A stretch of DNA of 55,822 nt from Thermoplasmata archaeon (GCA_020054495.1 JAHWGK010000012.1:1-55822), one strand, 5' to 3'. Numbered from the stretch's first letter, positions 8,207 through 15,329 are shown. Program-made: numbers and translations. Notes: generated by a model from the letters alone, not told the origin.

Positions 8207-9022
8207 TTAGACCCCTCTAATGATATCTTTGAATCCAACTGAAACATACAATCTCCAATCTTTATTCAACTCGCTTTTAGATCCTCCTTTAAGATACATT
8301 GGAGACTTTCCCATTTTTTTGTTTAAAAAAGATTTTAGATTAGATAGTATGCCTTGATAATATGGGTTATCATTTAAAATATCAAGGATAAGCCCTGTTT
8401 TTCTAAACAACATATCTTTTCCAATTTTATCTAATAGTTGTTTTAGTTCATTTGCTTTTACACCTGCAAGTGATTCTAAGCTTTTCAAGCATTCTTCCCA
8501 TCCACCTGAATACTCTGGACGATCGATACAATCCAGAAACGTTCTACTTGGTGAAGAAACAATAATCTTTTGATTTTTATGATTAATTTTTTTTAATCCA
8601 ATTTGACTATGTGAATTAAAAATAGGTCTATATCGAATGTTTTTAAATTCAAATCCTCTAAATTTTTTATTTGGAGGGACGACAATATATGCTTCATTAT
8701 AACTTGAATAAGCGCATCCATGCACCTCAAGAGCCGTATGATACCCTAAATAGTATGGTTTTTGAATTTTAGATGCAATTAGATACTTATCTGGTTGAAA
8801 ACTATTTTCGTTAATTTTTGTAGGTGGGACTACTACATAGATCCCTCTTTGCGGGTGTAATAATTTATCTGCTCTTCTGAGTTTATTAATATACTCATTG
8901 TATAGATATCGGAATGATACTGGTTGTTTTTCTACAATTTCTGAAGCAATATCTTCAATTTCTTTGTATCTTACAACCTCTTTTTTTAATAGTTCCTGGT
9001 AAAGCAATTCCAATTTTGTCAT
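8207..9022 (-). CDS. abiEi: AbiEi-family antitoxin / transcriptional repressor
   Basis: A 271-residue protein. The N-terminus (about residues 1-70) is a winged-helix region with ...YNEYINKLRRADKL and GIYVVVPP. The middle has YYLGYHTALEVHG, YIVVPPNKKFRGFEF, and SPSRTFLDCIDRPEYSGG, the standard AbiEi C-terminal domain motif. AbiEi neutralises AbiEii and represses the pair from inverted repeats in the promoter. The matching repeats are present upstream (9041-9151). Confidence 0.85.
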   Translation of the reverse strand: MTKLELLYQELLKKEVVRYKEIEDIASEIVEKQPVSFRYLYNEYINKLRRADKLLHPQRGIYVVVPPTKINENSFQPDKYLIASKIQKPYYLGYHTALEVHGCAYSSYNEAYIVVPPNKKFRGFEFKNIRYRPIFNSHSQIGLKKINHKNQKIIVSSPSRTFLDCIDRPEYSGGWEECLKSLESLAGVKANELKQLLDKIGKDMLFRKTGLILDILNDNPYYQGILSNLKSFLNKKMGKSPMYLKGGSKSELNKDWRLYVSVGFKDIIRGV

Positions 9023-9040
9023 ATTGAAGTATATTCAACG

Positions 9041-9151
9041 CTATACTGGTATTTAACCATTACTGTGTAGAATTTACTTCAAAATAGGTTTTACGTATTT
9101 TCTACGGTATACTTGCTATTTACCAGTATATTGTAGAATTAGCTCAAAAAT
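9041..9151 (-). promoter_or_regulatory. Repeated operator/promoter region of the AbiE pair
   Basis: Two imperfect direct copies of about 45 bp (9041-9085 and 9107-9151) lie upstream of the AbiEi start. Both contain TATAC, a TATTTA core, TGTAGAATT and CTCAAAA or TTCAAAA. Each copy also has internal symmetry, for example TATACT...AGTATA at 9108-9130 and GGT...ACC in the first copy. This suits cooperative binding of AbiEi for autorepression. Confidence 0.55.
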
Positions 9152-9227
9152 CTTTCATCTTATAAATATTTTCAGACTATTTTCATTAAAAAAACCTGCG
9201 AGATATGATAATTGTACATAAAATTAA

Positions 9228-9290
9228 TTAAAAAATCACTCGATAACCATTGTCAACAAGAATTTTTCTTTTAGATCGATAATTAAGATT
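9228..9290 (-). pseudogene. Possible remnant of a nuclease-like gene
   Basis: Just after the radical SAM stop codon, 20 codons read NYRSKRKILVDNGYRVIF-stop. This resembles YEYRRKILDKNGIRVIF in the intron-interrupted nuclease-like gene of the same element (exon 2). A start codon and the catalytic part are missing. It may be the leftover C-terminal half of a second copy. The match is short, so chance similarity of a common motif is possible. Confidence 0.3.
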
Positions 9291-9291
9291 T

Positions 9292-11184
9292 TTAATGAAT
9301 GAACGAGTGTTCTATTTTTGGTTGAGTATCTATACAGCAGCGTAATGGTAAAGCCAGATAATGATCATCTTCTTCAAAAACAATACCTTTGCTTTTAAAC
9401 GTATCTAAAATAGATCTAAGTTGTTCATCAGGTATATGTGGGACAAGTTCTTTTATTGCTTGATAAGAAATCACATCAAGGCATGATAAAAATATTTCCC
9501 GTTCAATCTCATTAAGATCAAAAGCTTGTATATTTTTGGTATCTCTTTTATCAAAGATTTTAAGAAAATTTCTGCCATCAACATAATAAAAAATAAGTTT
9601 ATCAATTAAAGATTGGCTTTTAATCGCGTTCATCTCTAAATTTTCTCTTATCTCCTTCCATTTTTCAACTAAACCATACCAATCATTATCCACAGGAAAC
9701 CCTTTTTTTCTTATAAAATCAAAATAGAAATTAAAACCTTTTTTAAGATATTCCTCCGGGAATATCAATTTGTCGATATCTTTATACTCAAAATGATCAA
9801 TATTGAACATCTCAGAATTATTATAAATAAAACTACCATAACCAACTAATAACTTGTTAATATTGGGTGGGTCAAGGTAAGAAAAGAAATAATTTACATT
9901 TCTCTTTGTTTCCTCAAAATCATTTTTTTCTTCATTGGGATAATCAATGATAAAATTATATTCGTTTTTTATACCATTTTCTTTACAAAATTTTAAAGCG
10001 GCAATATTATCAATTACTCTAACACCTTTGAATATCTTTTTTAAATAACTTTGACTAAAACTCTCAATACCAACCTGTACATTTGTAAAACCTGCTTCTA
10101 GCATTAATTTATACTCAAAACTTTTTAACTGACCTGCACGAAGCTCTGCATAAAAATTAAAATCCCGTCCTAATTTTTTTATCTCCTCAAATAACAATCT
10201 ATAATCTTTTTTAGGGAGAGTATTACTTATTATCTGAAAATTAAGCATTGTATACTTATCAGATAAAAATTTTATTTCATCTACTATCCGTTTAACATTT
10301 TTCTCCCTATACTCTGGTAGACAATTCGAATAGTTACAAAAAGTACATTTATTCCACCAACACCCCCTGGAGATTTCAATAGGTAATCTTCCATAGTGAA
10401 AAAAATACATATTAACATCTTCACATGATGACCATAAATCATTATAAAAAGAATCAAAATTCAAAAAAGGAAGAGAATTTAAATCAATAGCAGTATCAGA
10501 TTTATTCCAAATAACTTCATCATTATCTCTATAGATTAAATTTGGAATAGACTTAAGATTAGAAATATCAAAAGCAAGTAAATAAAGAGATTCTTCTCCA
10601 TCACCTGAAACAATAAAATCAATATAATTAAAGGCCTCAAGTGTTTTCTTTCCAAGTTCACCAAAGGTTCTACTGCCACCAAAAACAATTTTTTTCTCAG
10701 GATTAATTTCTTTGATTTTTTTAGCAACTGCCAGAGATGGTAAGAACTGTCCGTAATTTAAAGTAAAACCGATAATGTCATAATTTCTCCATTCAACATT
10801 TTCTATAACCCAGTTGTAAAATTGATCTGTTTTTTCAACATAATCATTAAATGTAAAATTGTTTTTCCATTCTGGATTATTTGATACAATTTTTTCAAAG
10901 TACTCTCTGAATTTATATTCATTTTTTCCCCAATGTTCTGAGAATACATATTTGGAAAAAACCATCTGAGCAGTATATGACTCGCTAGGTCTTTGGAGTA
11001 ACAAATTATAATTGTTTAATCCATAAAACTCTGCTGCTTTTAGATATAGATGTTTTGTTTGAATGTTTATTTCGCGTTCTTTTAGGTATACCTCTAAGAT
11101 TTGTAACTGGGCTGATGGGAGAGATATCCCTGCAAAAGGCATAGCCATTAGAAGAATATTTTTCTTATCCTTGTCCATCTCCAT
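9292..11184 (-). CDS. Cobalamin-binding radical SAM protein, RiPP maturation radical SAM protein 1-like
   Basis: About 630 residues. The N-terminus NILLMAMPFAGISLPSAQL...YLKAAEFYG matches the opening of the RiPP-maturation radical SAM 1 (rSAM_ocin_1) family. Next is a B12-binding Rossmann region (about residues 130-220) with KIVFGGSRTFGE and VSGDGEESL. The radical SAM core follows SRGCWWNKCTFC, a CX4CX2C cluster motif near residues 275-283 rather than CX3CX2C. YNFIIDYPNE and a C-terminal winged-helix-like region complete it. Such enzymes use S-adenosylmethionine, often with cobalamin, to modify ribosomal peptides. ATG 11184 is chosen from TATA spacing; TTG 11196 and ATG 11178 are alternatives. 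It is divergent from the tandem-Lrp regulator. A peptide gene is found at 12412-12486. Confidence 0.85.
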   Translation of the reverse strand: MEMDKDKKNILLMAMPFAGISLPSAQLQILEVYLKEREINIQTKHLYLKAAEFYGLNNYNLLLQRPSESYTAQMVFSKYVFSEHWGKNEYKFREYFEKIVSNNPEWKNNFTFNDYVEKTDQFYNWVIENVEWRNYDIIGFTLNYGQFLPSLAVAKKIKEINPEKKIVFGGSRTFGELGKKTLEAFNYIDFIVSGDGEESLYLLAFDISNLKSIPNLIYRDNDEVIWNKSDTAIDLNSLPFLNFDSFYNDLWSSCEDVNMYFFHYGRLPIEISRGCWWNKCTFCNYSNCLPEYREKNVKRIVDEIKFLSDKYTMLNFQIISNTLPKKDYRLLFEEIKKLGRDFNFYAELRAGQLKSFEYKLMLEAGFTNVQVGIESFSQSYLKKIFKGVRVIDNIAALKFCKENGIKNEYNFIIDYPNEEKNDFEETKRNVNYFFSYLDPPNINKLLVGYGSFIYNNSEMFNIDHFEYKDIDKLIFPEEYLKKGFNFYFDFIRKKGFPVDNDWYGLVEKWKEIRENLEMNAIKSQSLIDKLIFYYVDGRNFLKIFDKRDTKNIQAFDLNEIEREIFLSCLDVISYQAIKELVPHIPDEQLRSILDTFKSKGIVFEEDDHYLALPLRCCIDTQPKIEHSFIH

Positions 11185-11210
11185 CCTTGGTAACAAATAG
11201 AATAATTACT

Positions 11211-11216
11211 TTTATA
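11211..11216 (-). promoter_or_regulatory. TATA box of the radical SAM gene
   Basis: On the minus strand TATAAA lies about 27-30 bp before ATG 11184, so the transcript would be nearly leaderless. The 146-bp space to the divergent regulator also contains ACTATAATATAAC near 11290, a TATA candidate for the opposite direction. A regulator bound here could control both genes. Confidence 0.5.
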
Positions 11217-11330
11217 CTTAACCATTTAGTGACTTTTTTGTAGGAGGGATAAACATTTACTCTATCTTTTGGTCATGTTTCGACAAAAACTATAATATAA
11301 CAAAAATGATTTGTATAATTACGAAAAGTC

Positions 11331-12305
11331 ATGACTAAGATAGATCTAAAAGACAGGAAAATGCTATATGAACTAGATTTGGACTGTAGACAAACAAATA
11401 CTCAAATAGGAAAAAAAGTAGGTTTAAAAAAGGATGTAGTAGCATATAGAATCAAAAGAATGCAAGATGAAGGAATACTTACCTGTTTTTGGACAGCAAT
11501 TAACACTTTTAAATTAGGATATAATGTTTTTAGAGTTTACATTAATTTCCAATATGTTAGCTCAGATATAAAAAATGAAATCATTAATCATTTTGTAAAT
11601 TATAAAAATACGTGGGTCGCAGTTACAATGAGAGGACCTATTGATTTTGATGCAGTAATATGGGTAAACGATGTTAATGAGTTATACAGTTTTTGGAATA
11701 ACACTTTAGATAAATTTGAAGAATTTTTTTCTAAATATACATTTTCCATCTTTGTCGAGTCTATTCATTATAAAAAGGATTACTTGCTCCCAGAAAATAA
11801 AGATCTTAGAAATCATGAATTCTACAGATCTTCACGTGTAGGAAAACCTGTTGAGATAGACGAATTAGATTATAAATTATTGAATGAAATTGCAATGAAT
11901 GCAAGAACTCCATTAATATATCTAGCAAAAAAACTAAATTGTTCATCACAAACTATCCACTACAGATTAAAAAATCTAATAAAGTCACGTATTATAAACG
12001 GATTCAATATCCACCTAGATTATTCAAAATTAGGACTTCAACTTTTTAAAGTAGACATCTATCTTAAAGATCATAAACAACGTAAAAAAATAGTAGAATA
12101 TCTAGAAAAAAAGCCATATTTTGTATGTTTAAATGTGGCAATGGGTTGGAGTGATATTGAGCCTGAATTCGTCTTAAAAAATGTTGATGAATTAAACGAG
12201 GAAATGGAGAGCATTAATTCTAAATTTCCAAACGCAATGAAAAACTATGCTTATTGGTTAACTCCCAAAATACATAAATATCGTTGGATGCCAGAAATGT
12301 TTTGA
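11331..12305 (+). CDS. Tandem Lrp/AsnC-type transcriptional regulator
   Basis: A 324-residue protein made of two Lrp-like halves. Helix-turn-helix 1 (about residues 4-50) is DRKMLYELDLDCRQTNTQIG...KDVVAYRIKRMQDEGIL. Helix-turn-helix 2 (about 175-225) is DELDYKLLNEIAMNARTPL...SSQTIHYRLKNLIKSRII. Each is followed by an alpha/beta effector-like domain of about 100 residues. It is divergent from the radical SAM gene and upstream of the convergent micropeptide gene, so the simplest reading is that it regulates this locus, perhaps sensing the peptide product (inference). A fused siroheme decarboxylase has a similar layout, but that family's His/Tyr-rich active-site motif is not seen. Confidence 0.8.
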   Translation: MTKIDLKDRKMLYELDLDCRQTNTQIGKKVGLKKDVVAYRIKRMQDEGILTCFWTAINTFKLGYNVFRVYINFQYVSSDIKNEIINHFVNYKNTWVAVTMRGPIDFDAVIWVNDVNELYSFWNNTLDKFEEFFSKYTFSIFVESIHYKKDYLLPENKDLRNHEFYRSSRVGKPVEIDELDYKLLNEIAMNARTPLIYLAKKLNCSSQTIHYRLKNLIKSRIINGFNIHLDYSKLGLQLFKVDIYLKDHKQRKKIVEYLEKKPYFVCLNVAMGWSDIEPEFVLKNVDELNEEMESINSKFPNAMKNYAYWLTPKIHKYRWMPEMF

Positions 12306-12392
12306 AATATTTTTTAGTTAAATCTATACAATTTGAAGAATATGTCGTAAAAATTTATATATACTAAGGAGACTTGAAAAGAAATATTAAAA

Positions 12393-12426
12393 CCTTCGCT
12401 TCAACTGATTTTTAAAGAAGCGAAGG
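12393..12426 (-). terminator. Hairpin at the end of the micropeptide gene
   Basis: A perfect 10-bp inverted repeat, CCTTCGCTTC at 12393-12402 and GAAGCGAAGG at 12417-12426, has a 14-nt loop. On the minus strand the first arm encodes the last residues of the micropeptide, the stop codon lies in the loop, and the second arm is followed by GTTTTAATATTTCTTTT. It looks like a transcription terminator or an RNA-stabilising 3' hairpin. It would also act on transcripts of the tandem-Lrp gene arriving from the other side. Confidence 0.6.
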
Positions 12427-12486
12427 CATATCTGCCAATATAGGGGCAAGAGCAATAATACCTGCTGCAATAATATATTCTCTCAT
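12412..12486 (-). CDS. 24-residue hydrophobic micropeptide, candidate RiPP precursor or signal peptide
   Basis: This gene is too short for ordinary gene finding. ATG 12486 is preceded by AGGTGGTG, a near-perfect Shine-Dalgarno, eight bases upstream. A TTTAAATA box lies at 12551-12558. The peptide starts MREYIIAAGIIALAP and ends ADMPSLL, with one hydrophobic stretch (residues 4-18), a single Tyr, two Pro and no Cys. A strong hairpin closes the gene. It is the only well-formed small gene between the radical SAM/Lrp pair and the intron, which makes it the leading substrate candidate for the radical SAM enzyme. A toxin-like membrane peptide is the main alternative. Confidence 0.6.
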   Translation of the reverse strand: MREYIIAAGIIALAPILADMPSLL

Positions 12487-12550
12487 ATCTTTTTCACCAC
12501 CTTTAACTACAATGTTATTTATTCACATGTTATATTGTGTCAATAAGTGC

Positions 12551-12558
12551 TATTTAAA
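12551..12558 (-). promoter_or_regulatory. TATA-like box before the micropeptide gene
   Basis: TTTAAATA on the minus strand lies about 65 bp upstream of ATG 12486. It predicts a start near 12527 and a 40-nt leader containing AGGTGGTG. On the opposite strand, CTTTATATATAAG near 12596-12608 is another TATA candidate, pointing toward the structured region at 12708-12776. Confidence 0.4.
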
Positions 12559-12707
12559 CATTTCGTGACAGAACACCAAAATGGAAAAAAGACACCTTTA
12601 TATATAAGAAACAAAAGTGTATAACTATAAATAAAACATTTTCACCTAATAAATTAAAAATTTAAAATTACAAAAAATAGTCTGGAATAATATATTGTAA
12701 AACTAAA

Positions 12708-12776
12708 CGTTGTGATACTTGGATGGTGAATCCAATAATGGTCAAAATGTCAATATATGACCTATGTACCACAACG
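12708..12776. ncRNA. Compact three-way-junction RNA-like fold
   Basis: Three stems nest in 69 nt. The outer stem 12708-12718/12766-12776 has 11 positions: one A-C mismatch as plus-strand RNA, but fully paired with a G-U as minus-strand RNA. Hairpin TTGGAT-loop-ATCCAA (12719-12735) abuts it directly. A third stem is GGTCA...TGACC (12740-12744/12758-12762). The region is otherwise AT-rich, so three stems here are unlikely by chance. It matches no RNA family I recognise; it is not a tRNA, although the minus-strand hairpin resembles a T-arm. As DNA it could also be a protein-binding or recombination site. Confidence 0.45.
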
Positions 12777-12800
12777 CTACAAAGTATATTTTATCTGTAA
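12738..12800 (+). CDS. Possible 20-codon peptide inside the structured region
   Basis: ATG 12738 opens a 20-residue frame, MVKMSIYDLCTTT...IFYL, ending at TAA 12798-12800. GGTG (12725-12728), nine bases upstream, sits exactly in the loop of the TTGGAT/ATCCAA hairpin, as if ribosome access were controlled. The peptide has one Cys and three Thr in a row. It competes with the non-coding RNA reading of the same bases, and I cannot decide between them. Confidence 0.25.
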   Translation: MVKMSIYDLCTTTLQSIFYL

Positions 12801-13067
12801 TAGTATTTAAACTTATTATGTAAAAATTTCAAAATGACAAAATTATTTATCTAGGAATTATATCTTTTAATTTTTCACTTCTATACACTATGATCTCTTT
12901 TAACCAGTATAAGAAATGTTGTTTCCATTTATGATCTTCCTTATATAAGTGTAAAAATATCACTCGGATACCGTTCTTATCTAATATTTTTCTCCTATAT
13001 TCATAATCAAAATCTTCTGAACCGCAAACTTCAACATAAATTCCAAAGGAAATTAAAATAGAGTCAA

Positions 13068-15000
13068 GTTGAGCTGTTACCAGCTCCCCCTGCTCTCATA
13101 GACCGTACGTACAGATTTCCCGTATACGGCCTTCTCCGTAATTGCCCCAATTACAGGGAGTGAGGTTTTATCAAGGTCATAAGGGAAGTAAGGTTATACC
13201 TTGATTTTAAGACATATTTTGAGATTCTTCTTTTTGCATAGTCTGATTTCTTTTTCTCAATGTATGTCCGTACTCTTGCCCGTATCCATTTATCCAGTTT
13301 CGTGAATAGTTTCTTAACATCTCCGATTTTGAAATAATTACCCCATCCTCGTATGACACTATTCAGTTCACCCATCAGTTCCTTAGGTTTGAGTGGTCGT
13401 CTCCGATTTGTTACCGCTCTTACCGTATCTTTGAATTTCTCAACCGCTTCCTTTCGAGGAGTGACAAAAACTATGCCTCTTCCTCTCTTGAAATTAAATC
13501 CTAGAAATCCAAAGCTTTCCATATTTACATACACTATCTTTGTCTTCTTCTTATTCAACCGTAATTGTAGTCCTGTTAAAATCTCTTCCACCTGTTTCAA
13601 TGTTCTTTCCGCTTTCTCTCTGGTTTTACAGAGAATCACAAAGTCATCTGCGTATCTCACCATTCGTACACTGTATAACCTGCTCACCTGTTTATCCATC
13701 TCATGCAGATAGATATTTGCCAATAGTGGAGAAATAACACCACCTTGAGGCGCCCCCATTGTTGTTTCTTCGATTTCTCCTTTGTTCATTACTCCTGCAG
13801 TGAGCCATGACTCTATAAGGCCTAGTACCTTTCCATCGCTGATTTCCTCTGCTACAAAAGCCATCATCAGTTTGTGGTCTACAGAGTCAAAGAATTTCTC
13901 TACATCTGCATCAATAACCCATGTGTACCCCTGCTGTACATATTTCCTTATCTGTTTCACTGCCTGATGCACACTTTTATCAGGTCGATATCCATAACTG
14001 CAACTTAGGAATTTCACCTCAAATATTTGTTCGATAACATTCTTTGTTGCCTGCTGTAGAACCCTGTCTTTCAATGTAGGTATGCCCAATGGCCTGAGCG
14101 TCCCATCTCTTTTGGGGATGAACTTCCTCAACACAGGTGTTGATTTATAGACACCGTTCTTTACATCTCTCTTTATTTCTCTGAGATGCTGTTCACTCTG
14201 TTTCTGAAAATTAGTTATGCTCTGTTTATCTATCCCTGCACATCCTTTGTTGGATTTTACCTTTCTCCATGCTTCTTCTAGATTCTTCATTTCATATATC
14301 TTGTCTATCAGCTGAAAGAATTTCCGATTTGGAAAATGTTTCCTAAATTTCCGTAGATATTCATACATATTATGTCTTCCTCACTGACTATAACCAGCAA
14401 ATCTACAAACCCCTGCGTGGGTTTGCGTTTCCAAGCAACAGAACTTGTTGCTAATCTACGACTTGTTAGTTTCTCGTTCTTACGAACCAGACCCCTTCAC
14501 TTCTGCCAAGTTTTACCCTCATATGTTGTTACCAACATCTCATTGGCTTGGCTTCATTGCTACTATGGGTCAGCTGACTTCTCATACAACAATAGTACTT
14601 AGCTTTCCCAACCTTTGTTGGTTATACCTTTTCCTTACCATCTTCCCTGTGCAATTGTATGAGATCTCCCTTGGTAAGACCATCTACTTTCATCGCATGC
14701 CAACCCTGTTACACCATGCATTCAGCACATTTCATCTCCCTATTTTTCCTCCATATGCTGCATCGGATTTCCCTAACTTCTAAGTAGGTCATCAATTGCA
14801 TAATGCTACCTCTAGGTTCACCAATTTGTGGTTTTGGCCTGTGATTTTGTCTGCAGCTTCCTCTGCTCATAACCTCACGGTTATAAACTCGCCATCCTTG
14901 TTAGGATGCTAGACCTTCCGGGTCATCTTCGACTACCCTTCCGAATAGGAAATTGAAGGGGGTGGATTTTCACCACTTAGCTAATGGTCATGCAAGGCAC
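13068..15000 (-). mobile_element. Group II intron (about 1.93 kb) with reverse transcriptase
   Basis: On the minus strand the intron starts GTGCCTTGCATGACC at 15000 and ends ...CAGCTCAAC at 13068. Domain V is recognisable at 13101-13131 (GGCCGTATACGGG...GTACGTACGGTC), followed by a domain VI hairpin with GAGCTGGTAACAGCTC. About 630 nt of structured RNA precede the maturase gene. A candidate exon-binding site CTAGAGG near 14809-14815 can pair with the upstream exon TTTCTAG. The exact ends are inferred from the consensus 5' GUGYG-like and 3' AY rules. Confidence 0.85.
13151..14368 (-). CDS. ltrA: Group II intron reverse transcriptase / maturase
   Basis: A 405-residue maturase. RT motifs are complete: IPTLKDRVLQQA, SYGYRPDKSVHQAV, VIDADVEKFFDSVDH, GAPQGGVISPLLANIYLHEMD, the catalytic RYADDFVILCKT, and FLGFNFKRGRG. 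The maturase X domain follows (LMGELNSVIRGWGNYFKIG). There is no HNH endonuclease at the C-terminus, as in many bacterial-type introns. It helps splice its host intron and copies it into DNA targets. ATG 14368 has GAGG about nine bases upstream. It is intact, so the intron may still be mobile. Confidence 0.95.
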   Translation of the reverse strand: MYEYLRKFRKHFPNRKFFQLIDKIYEMKNLEEAWRKVKSNKGCAGIDKQSITNFQKQSEQHLREIKRDVKNGVYKSTPVLRKFIPKRDGTLRPLGIPTLKDRVLQQATKNVIEQIFEVKFLSCSYGYRPDKSVHQAVKQIRKYVQQGYTWVIDADVEKFFDSVDHKLMMAFVAEEISDGKVLGLIESWLTAGVMNKGEIEETTMGAPQGGVISPLLANIYLHEMDKQVSRLYSVRMVRYADDFVILCKTREKAERTLKQVEEILTGLQLRLNKKKTKIVYVNMESFGFLGFNFKRGRGIVFVTPRKEAVEKFKDTVRAVTNRRRPLKPKELMGELNSVIRGWGNYFKIGDVKKLFTKLDKWIRARVRTYIEKKKSDYAKRRISKYVLKSRYNLTSLMTLIKPHSL

Positions 15001-15291
15001 GCTAGAAATCTGGTGCCCACACTCTTGGTCTCTTGTTTTCATCCCAGACAAAAACAGGTTGCTCATAAAACCAAAAAATACCCAGCTTTTTTAGTACGTT
15101 AGCTACTTCTTTTTCAGCTCTAGTCATTTGATCATATATTGATTTATTATACATTATAAAACCTCAAAATATTGACATGAAAAAAAGAAAGAAGAAGGGG
15201 TTTAGTGAGATAGCATTAAACGCCTTAAAAACAAATAAGCAAAAAAACGTAATTATTCGTTTGAATTTTCTCCTGTTGGCGGGTTTGAGTA

Positions 15292-15308
15292 CCGCCGCGT
15301 CCGTACCA
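15292..15308 (+). repeat. attR core (copy of tRNA-Arg 3' end)
   Basis: CCGCCGCGTCCGTACCA is identical to 5736-5752. The bases just before it (GCGGGTTTGAGTA) are a decayed version of the tRNA T-arm (GCGGGTTCGAATC). This is what an element-borne att site looks like after integration restores an intact tRNA at the left end. Confidence 0.75.
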
Positions 15309-15329
15309 TCTCATAGTAGGAGATTTTTT
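15308..15329 (+). terminator. Probable original terminator of tRNA-Arg
   Basis: ATCTC, a 7-nt loop, GAGAT and then a run of T form a short hairpin plus U-tract directly after attR. In the uninterrupted chromosome this would sit just after tRNA-Arg, so the element has separated the tRNA from its terminator. The stem is only five pairs, and the T-run alone could serve as an archaeal terminator. Confidence 0.45.

Larger units (their letters stand above)
12847..15154 (-). pseudogene. Intron-interrupted PD-(D/E)XK nuclease-like gene
   Basis: Exon 1 (15154 to 15001) starts at ATG with GAGG eight bases upstream and encodes 50 residues ending ...RVWAPDF. Exon 2 (13067 to 12847) encodes about 72 residues beginning DSILISFGIYVEVCGSEDF and containing GIRVIFLHLYKED. 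Joined across the group II intron, the phase matches and PDF...VEV looks like the D...E-x-x core of PD-(D/E)XK nucleases; the usual Lys appears to be Cys. A TAG codon (15004-15002) falls in frame one codon before the junction. Spliced mRNA would therefore stop early unless the boundary differs or TAG is read through. I treat it as probably broken. Confidence 0.6.
5736..15308. mobile_element. Integrative element at tRNA-Arg(TCT), about 9.6 kb
   Basis: The 17-bp sequence CCGCCGCGTCCGTACCA, made of the last 12 bases of the tRNA-Arg gene plus five flanking bases, occurs again at 15292-15308. There it is preceded by a degenerate T-arm (GCGGGTT with three changes). A tyrosine-integrase gene lies directly inside the left end and points toward the tRNA. 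The cargo is accessory: a ribbon-helix-helix protein, AbiE pair, radical SAM peptide-modifying locus, and a group II intron in a nuclease-like gene. The ribosomal operon lies outside to the left and a secreted-protein gene to the right. No replication gene is recognised, so it may be a remnant or depend on other functions. Confidence 0.8.

Noticed and set aside
11331-12305. Fused siroheme decarboxylase (NirDL/AhbAB-like)
   Set aside because: The overall two-half Lrp-like layout fits, but the family's active-site motifs are absent and no haem genes are nearby; a regulator is simpler.
3539-12486. Shared MREY N-terminus of the DUF5611-like protein and the micropeptide
   Set aside because: Only four residues match and the rest is unrelated; coincidence.
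12708-12776. Degenerate tRNA on the minus strand
   Set aside because: The hairpin resembles a T-arm, but there is no anticodon arm and the outer stem is 11 positions long, so a tRNA reading does not hold.
14372-14783. Two overlapping plus-strand frames upstream of the reverse transcriptase
   Set aside because: They are antisense to the structured 5' part of the group II intron, which explains the sequence.
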